The position numbers and the translations under genes were made by a program. A model generated the notes under the pieces. The model did no database searches, was not told where the DNA came from, and worked only from the letters and a program-made list of their open reading frames with translations. A stretch of 18,350 nucleotides of DNA from Faecalibacterium sp. CAG:74 (GTDB taxonomy: Bacteria; Bacillota; Clostridia; Christensenellales; Aristaeellaceae), in the NCBI GenBank assembly GCA_000437595.1, contig FR899815.1, positions 1,668 to 20,017 on the forward strand, written 5' to 3'. Of the stretch, positions 14,913 to 18,350 are shown in pieces; positions within the stretch are counted from its first letter, which is position 1; the number at the start of each line of letters is the position of its first letter.

Positions 14913-16043
14913 GTGAGCAAGCAGATGCCGCGCACGAAAGAGACAAAGGGGAGGCGGCTCAGCCGGGTGATGCTGACGGTGCTGTCCGCCGCCATCATCG
15001 CGGCAAGCGTCTTCATCCCGGCGGCGCGGGCGGAAAATCCCCCGATGACCGTTGTGTATGCGCTCGACAGCGCGAATTTGACCTTCCGCGATTCGGACGC
15101 GGCGAACATCAACCAAATCAACTACGCCTTCGCCCTCATTCGGGACGGCGAGGCGGTCGGCAGCCATTGGGCGGCGATTGACCGCGTTCGCGCGTATCTG
15201 CGCAAGCACCCGCACATCCGCGGGGTGATGGCGGTCGGCGGCTGGGGCGCGGAGGGTTTCTCTGACGCCTGCGCGACGGCGGATGGACGCGCGCGGCTGG
15301 CGGACAGCATCCTCCGCCTGATGGACGAAAACGGCTTCCGCGGCGTGGATATTGACTGGGAGTACCCCGGCACGTCAGCGGGGAGCATCAAGAGCCGCGC
15401 GGAGGATGTGGAAAACTGGTACGCGCTGCTGACCCTCCTGCGCGACGGGCTTGACAAGCGAACTGCCGAGACCGGGCAGAAACACACGCTGTCTGTCGCC
15501 GTCGGGGCGGGGGACAGCCTGCTGAAGCCGATTGACCCGGCACGGCTGAACGCGCTGGCAGATCAAGTGGTGGTGATGGCGTACGACCTGTGCGGCTTTG
15601 ACCGCGAGACGGGGCATCACGCGGCGCTGTATCCGGATGACAATACCCGGCAGTCCGGCGCGCGGGCGGTGCGCACGCTGACGCAGGGCGGCTTGTCGGC
15701 GGATAAAATCCTGCTGGGGATTCCGGCGTATGGGCGGATGTGGCGGCAGGTGAGCGGGCGCGCGGTGACGCAAACGGCGGGCATCAGCGGCACGAAGGTG
15801 CTGAATTTCCCGGATTTGCTGGCGCTGGAATCGCAAGGGTACACGCGGTATTATGACGGCGCGGCGAAGGCGGCGTACTGGGTCGGCAGCGAGAATTTCG
15901 TCAGCGGCGAGGATGAACAGTCGATTCGCGACAAGGCGCAATGGGCGGTGCAGCAGGGCTTGCAGGGCGCTGCGGTGTGGTCGTACGGGCAGGATGATTC
16001 GGGCAAGCTGCTGGCGTGGCTGAAGGATGCTTTGGCACAGTGA
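14913..16043 (+). CDS. Secreted glycoside hydrolase family 18 protein (chitinase-like)
   Basis: A 376-residue exported enzyme with a GTG start nine bases after AAAGGAAG. Residues 1-40 are a signal peptide: basic KGRRLSR, hydrophobic core, cleavage after ARA. The rest is one GH18 barrel: YAFALI (71-76), MAVGGW (106-111), the catalytic motif GVDIDWEYPG with D146, D148 and catalytic E150, and VVMAYDLCG near 205-213, then GIPAYGRMW. The first Asp of the DxxDxDxE motif is Arg143 here; this position is the least conserved and activity should persist. GH18 enzymes cleave beta-1,4 GlcNAc links in chitin, peptidoglycan-derived or N-glycan substrates. No chitin-binding, LysM or SH3 domain is attached, so the target glycan is open: fungal/dietary chitin, host glycans or own cell wall. 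Confidence 0.92.
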   Translation: MSKQMPRTKETKGRRLSRVMLTVLSAAIIAASVFIPAARAENPPMTVVYALDSANLTFRDSDAANINQINYAFALIRDGEAVGSHWAAIDRVRAYLRKHPHIRGVMAVGGWGAEGFSDACATADGRARLADSILRLMDENGFRGVDIDWEYPGTSAGSIKSRAEDVENWYALLTLLRDGLDKRTAETGQKHTLSVAVGAGDSLLKPIDPARLNALADQVVVMAYDLCGFDRETGHHAALYPDDNTRQSGARAVRTLTQGGLSADKILLGIPAYGRMWRQVSGRAVTQTAGISGTKVLNFPDLLALESQGYTRYYDGAAKAAYWVGSENFVSGEDEQSIRDKAQWAVQQGLQGAAVWSYGQDDSGKLLAWLKDALAQ

Positions 16044-16058
16044 TGTGACACTTGCGTA

Positions 16059-16208
16059 GCGGCTTTTCCTTGCCGCAGAGGGTTTCGCGTCTGCGGACGC
16101 GACGAGGGGGCTGAAATCCCCGCTCTTTCACTTTTCAGCCCCCTCTGGGCGTTCTTTGGTTACTTTCTGGCGCGCCGGAAAGTAACAGAATCGCCTCCGC
16201 AGAGGCGA
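16059..16208. repeat. Cluster of consecutive palindromes downstream of the GH18 gene
   Basis: Five hairpin-forming sequences follow one another: GCGGC/GCCGC (16059-16076); TCGCGTC/GACGCGA (16085-16102); GAGGGGGCTGAAA/TTTCAGCCCCCTC (16104-16145, 16-base loop); GTTACTTTC/GAAAGTAAC (16159-16186) around a central GGCGCGCC; TCGCCTC/GAGGCGA (16191-16208). None has a good T-run, so they are not clear terminators. No reading frame with a ribosome site is present. They may form a composite intergenic repeat or a structured RNA. Confidence 0.7.
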
Positions 16209-16227
16209 CGGGAGCAGCAGACAAAAT

Positions 16228-16434
16228 TAATACTATTTCCAGATTCAACTGCACCATCTGCTTGCGCCTTTTCCTTTCTGGCGTCCGCTCATTCCACTTA
16301 GCGTAGCGCTGCTACGCTGCGTTTCATTCACGTTAGCCAGAATGAAAAATTCGCGGCGCATCTTGGCGCATTCTTATCTGGAAATAGTATAATCGCGGCG
16401 CATCTTGGTGCATTTTTATCTGGAAATAGTATAA
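16228..16434. mobile_element. MITE-like inverted-repeat element with duplicated right end
   Basis: TAATACTATTTCCAGAT (16228-16244) is repeated inverted at 16376-16392 with one mismatch, and the similarity runs on inward in diverged form to about 16269 and 16351. Nested inside are TTCTGGC/GCCAGAA (16276-16282, 16336-16342) and a perfect AGCGTAGC/GCTACGCT hairpin (16300-16318). The right arm (16351-16392) is then repeated in tandem at 16393-16434 with 40 of 42 bases identical. No transposase frame is inside. The form is that of a miniature inverted-repeat element, but mobility is not shown and a folded RNA is an alternative. Confidence 0.5.
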
Positions 16435-16450
16435 GATTGAAATAAGCAAA

Positions 16451-16493
16451 AAGCGGCGAGTTCCTCCGAAAATCAGGAGAGAACCCGCCGCTT
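16451..16493 (-). terminator. Terminator of the membrane beta-propeller gene
   Basis: AAGCGGCG (16451-16458) pairs with CGCCGCTT (16486-16493); on the minus strand the stem is followed by TTTGC. Inner TTC.TCC and GGA..GAA segments extend the fold. It begins six bases after the stop codon of the minus-strand gene. Confidence 0.8.
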
Positions 16494-16498
16494 CTAAT

Positions 16499-17653
16499 TT
16501 ACTGCGGCAGCGTAATGCTGTACACCTCTGTTCCGCTGGTTACGATGGCGTATCCGCCGGACGTGATGCCAATCAGCGAGGTGACGCTGCGCCCGTCCGG
16601 GAGCGACGCGGCGTATGCCACAAACCGCTGACTCTCCAGCGTGCTGGTGAACAGGTAGGTGGGGGAGAAGGCATAGATGCGGCGGCTGTCAATCGCCGCG
16701 CCGACGCAGGTGGTCGGCAGGGTGATGTGGTTGTCGACGCTGCCCGCCAGCACGCGAAGCTCCGTAATCACCATTTCGCTGCTGGTCTGGTTCGTGGGGG
16801 CGAACAGCATCTGCGGCGTGCCGCGCGCGGACAGGCTGTGGTTCATCAGCCGCCAGCCGTAAATCAGCTGACTGCCGCTGGTGTCCTGCACGCCGCGGTA
16901 GTCGTATGTTGTCAGCTGCTGCGTGTCAAAAACATACAGCTTGCTGCCCGTGTAAAACACCTTATAGACGAGGTGGTCGCCCAAATTGACGTTGCCCGTG
17001 TTCATTTTGTTCACTTGGAAGGTGTGCAGGTACGTCGCCAGCGCGGGGCTGTACACATCCGCGCTCAGCGTCCAGCAGTACTCTTCGCCAGTGCCGAAGA
17101 AGCCGCAGTCCAGCAGCATCTTGCCCTCGAACACGCCTTTTTCGCTGTCCAGCAGCTGACCGTTCAAATCCACCATCATCACTTCGGGGTTGATTTCGTC
17201 CCCCAAAACAATCACCGCGCGGGTGTTGCCAATCCGCGCAAACTGAATTTCGCTGGTCATCGGCTCGTTGTACGTCGGGCGGCCGTTTTCGTTGACGATG
17301 AACAGCTGCGTGCCCGACCACGCAATCAGGTACTTGTCCGACACGCTGAACGACGCGCCCGACCCGACCGGATACGACCAGAGCACCGTGCCCGTTGCGC
17401 CGACGCAGTGGATGGATTCGCCGTCGTAGTACACCACGCCGTCGCGGAAAACGGTCACATCCTGATGCGCAAAGCAGGGGAGCGAATATACGCCGATGGA
17501 GCGGCTACGCGTGAGGTAGCGCACGAGGTTGACGGCGAGGACAATCAGCACGACGACCAGCACGACGATGGTGCAGTTGCGGAGCATCCGCAGGCGCTGT
17601 TTGCGCTTCTGGTCGGGGTCCGGAATGGCGGTGGATGGATTTCTGCCTTGCAT
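16499..17653 (-). CDS. Single-pass membrane protein with beta-propeller-like domain (DUF5711-like)
   Basis: A 384-residue protein of unknown function. The start has AAGGAG seven bases ahead and a good promoter at 17710-17738. Residues 1-26 are short, basic and cytoplasmic (QKRKQRLRMLR), residues about 27-47 are one membrane helix (CTIVVLVVVLIVLAVNLV), and the rest should lie outside. The outer part is made of repeated short beta-strand units such as VTVFRDGVVYYDGESIHCVG, LFIVNENGRP and KLYVFDTQQLTTYD, as in PQQ/WD-like propellers and the DUF5711 proteins common in Clostridia. No enzyme motif is visible. A sensing or envelope scaffold role is possible but unproven. It stands alone between a terminator and its own promoter. 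Confidence 0.8.
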   Translation of the reverse strand: MQGRNPSTAIPDPDQKRKQRLRMLRNCTIVVLVVVLIVLAVNLVRYLTRSRSIGVYSLPCFAHQDVTVFRDGVVYYDGESIHCVGATGTVLWSYPVGSGASFSVSDKYLIAWSGTQLFIVNENGRPTYNEPMTSEIQFARIGNTRAVIVLGDEINPEVMMVDLNGQLLDSEKGVFEGKMLLDCGFFGTGEEYCWTLSADVYSPALATYLHTFQVNKMNTGNVNLGDHLVYKVFYTGSKLYVFDTQQLTTYDYRGVQDTSGSQLIYGWRLMNHSLSARGTPQMLFAPTNQTSSEMVITELRVLAGSVDNHITLPTTCVGAAIDSRRIYAFSPTYLFTSTLESQRFVAYAASLPDGRSVTSLIGITSGGYAIVTSGTEVYSITLPQ

Positions 17654-17709
17654 GAGTTATCTCCTTCAGCCGATGCGGCTGCCAAATTCGCAGAGGAAAA
17701 ACCGATTCT

Positions 17710-17738
17710 ATTATAGCAGGATTTTCCCCGTGTTGCAA
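17710..17738 (-). promoter_or_regulatory. Promoter of the membrane beta-propeller gene
   Basis: On the minus strand -35 TTGCAA (17733-17738), 17-base spacer, and perfect -10 TATAAT (17710-17715) preceded by TGC. Transcription would start near 17703, about 50 bases upstream of the start codon. Confidence 0.8.
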
Positions 17739-17772
17739 CCGTTTGCTTAAAAAACGCCCGCCAATCATACGA

Positions 17773-17842
17773 TGGCATCCGCCCATTCCGCTTCGCGCGG
17801 CGTGCTATGCCGCGGTTCAGCCCCGTTAGCCGAAATGAAAAT
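17773..17842. repeat. Dispersed intergenic repeat related to 16279-16349
   Basis: About three quarters of positions match the core of the element at 16279-16349, with identical blocks such as CATTCC, TTCA, CGTTAGCC and AATGAAAA in the same order and almost the same spacing. It contains CGCGGC/GCCGCG, able to form a hairpin. Here the TACTATTTCC ends are absent. The 319-base gap 17654-17972 otherwise holds two divergent promoters and no further gene. Confidence 0.6.
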
Positions 17843-17897
17843 AGAATAAAAACGGCTGGTTTTTCGCCAGATTTGGAGAAGATATACCGTGAACATC

Positions 17898-17925
17898 TTG
17901 ACAAAATAGATACTTCTATTATAAT
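17898..17925 (+). promoter_or_regulatory. Promoter of the ArsR-family regulator gene
   Basis: Perfect -35 TTGACA (17898-17903), a 16-base spacer and perfect -10 TATAAT (17920-17925). An imperfect palindrome, CTTCTATTATAATAAG (17914-17929), covers the -10 and could be an autoregulatory operator. The region is much more AT-rich than the genes around it. Confidence 0.85.
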
Positions 17926-17972
17926 AAGCATATAGGGATTTCCGAATTTCATCAGGAAGGAGAACAGGCACA

Positions 17973-18281
17973 ATGGCGCGCGAAAACAACAAAATCTGCC
18001 GCGTTTTCAAGGCACTGGCTGAACCGAAGCGCTACCGTATTGTGACGATGCTGGCGAATGGCAAAATGTCCGCGAGTGAAATTCTCAAGCACTTCAACGT
18101 CACGCAGCCGACGCTGTCGCATGATATGCGCTTGCTGATTGATGCGGAGCTGGTCAACAATCAGCGCATCGGCAAGTCCGTCATGTACGAGCTGAACCCA
18201 GAGATGCTGCAAAACATGATTGATGTTTTGACGGCTATCCAGCATCCCGAAACGGCTGATTCCGCGGACGAGGCGGAATGA
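17973..18281 (+). CDS. ArsR/SmtB-family winged-helix transcriptional regulator
   Basis: A 102-residue repressor of the usual family size. Start 17973 has AAGGAGA (17957-17962) ten bases ahead. The N-terminal VFKALAEPKRYRIVTML (11-27) and the helix-turn-helix ASEILKHFNVTQPTLSHDMRLL followed by a wing with GKSVMYELN are standard. The metal-binding ELCVCDL-type cysteines of ArsR/SmtB and other obvious Cys/His sites are missing (the only Cys is C9), so it may respond to something other than metal or act without ligand, like SdpR-type autorepressors. The tail is acidic (TADSADEAE). It is followed by its own terminator, so no co-transcribed effector gene is seen; one may lie beyond the window. Confidence 0.9.
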   Translation: MARENNKICRVFKALAEPKRYRIVTMLANGKMSASEILKHFNVTQPTLSHDMRLLIDAELVNNQRIGKSVMYELNPEMLQNMIDVLTAIQHPETADSADEAE

Positions 18282-18292
18282 AAACCAGCCCC

Positions 18293-18336
18293 AACGACCC
18301 TCCAGCGCCATGAAAGTGCGGGAAGGCCGTTTTTTT
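18293..18336 (+). terminator. Terminator after the ArsR-family gene
   Basis: AACGACCCTCC (18293-18303) pairs, with two mismatches, with GGAAGGCCGTT (18321-18331), leading into seven Ts (18330-18336). It ends 55 bases after the stop codon. Confidence 0.7.
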
Positions 18337-18350
18337 AATTCAAAATAAAA

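Noticed and set aside
14735..15121. Upstream extension of uridine kinase
   Set aside because: Family proteins start at the P-loop strand; a good ribosome site precedes 14734 and the extension covers the divergent promoters and GH18 signal peptide region.
16159..16186. The GTTACTTTC...GAAAGTAAC palindrome as a simple terminator of the GH18 gene
   Set aside because: No T-run follows on either strand and it lies amid other palindromes; kept as part of the repeat cluster instead.
1..18350. tRNA, rRNA, CRISPR arrays, known riboswitches, intact insertion sequences
   Set aside because: No regularly spaced repeats, cloverleaf-like tRNA segments, rRNA blocks or transposase frames were recognised on reading both strands; a covariance-model scan would be needed to exclude small RNAs.

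Overview
The window looks like a fairly GC-rich chromosome segment of an uncultured or host-associated Bacillota, most likely a clostridial gut or rumen bacterium. This is an inference. It rests on AGGAGG-type ribosome sites, TTGACA/TATAAT promoters often with an extended TGC -10, a teichoic-acid-type ABC exporter, an AgrA/AgrC-type (LytTR/GHKL) two-component pair, a GH3 beta-glucosidase paired with a GPH sugar symporter, and a DUF5711-like membrane protein. No plasmid, phage or intact insertion-sequence genes were seen.

Layout. 1-1128 (+): the end of an ABC-2 polysaccharide/teichoic-acid export permease and its ATPase. 1288-4053 (+): a 921-residue secreted protein of FN3-like and Ig-like modules with a C-terminal SH3b domain, ending at a shared bidirectional terminator. 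4150-4449 (-): a small acidic protein with a pentapeptide repeat. 4782-8714 (+): a sugar-use operon, with a cytoplasmic GH3 glucosidase followed by a GPH symporter. A long hairpin then separates it from 8820-13145 (+), where a GT2 glycosyltransferase, UDP-galactopyranose mutase (glf), a LytTR response regulator and a GHKL sensor kinase read in the same direction. The tail-to-tail junction at 13146-13206 carries a strong two-way terminator. 13207-14734 (-): uridine kinase (udk) then a DUF362 protein. 14913-16043 (+): a secreted GH18 glycosidase, divergent from udk. 16044-16498 holds no gene but is packed with palindromes and a MITE-like inverted-repeat element with a duplicated right end. 16499-17653 (-): a single-pass membrane protein with a predicted beta-propeller outer domain. 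17973-18281 (+): a small ArsR-type repressor with its own promoter and terminator.

How it fits together. Much of the window concerns the cell surface: export of a polyol or polysaccharide polymer, galactofuranose supply (Glf) with a glycosyltransferase, a two-component system placed directly behind glf, a secreted SH3b protein and a secreted GH18 enzyme that may act on chitin or peptidoglycan-like glycans. The GH3/GPH pair is a self-contained uptake and hydrolysis module for beta-glucosides or similar sugars.

The least explained signals are non-coding or structural: the palindrome-rich island at 16.06-16.43 kb, a related repeat at 17.77 kb, the 20-position hairpin at 8.73 kb, two 21-bp direct repeats in front of the GH3 promoter, and a 42-bp in-frame tandem duplication just after the GH3 nucleophile. 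I did not find a clearly novel defence or mobile system. All calls come from reading the sequence without database searches.
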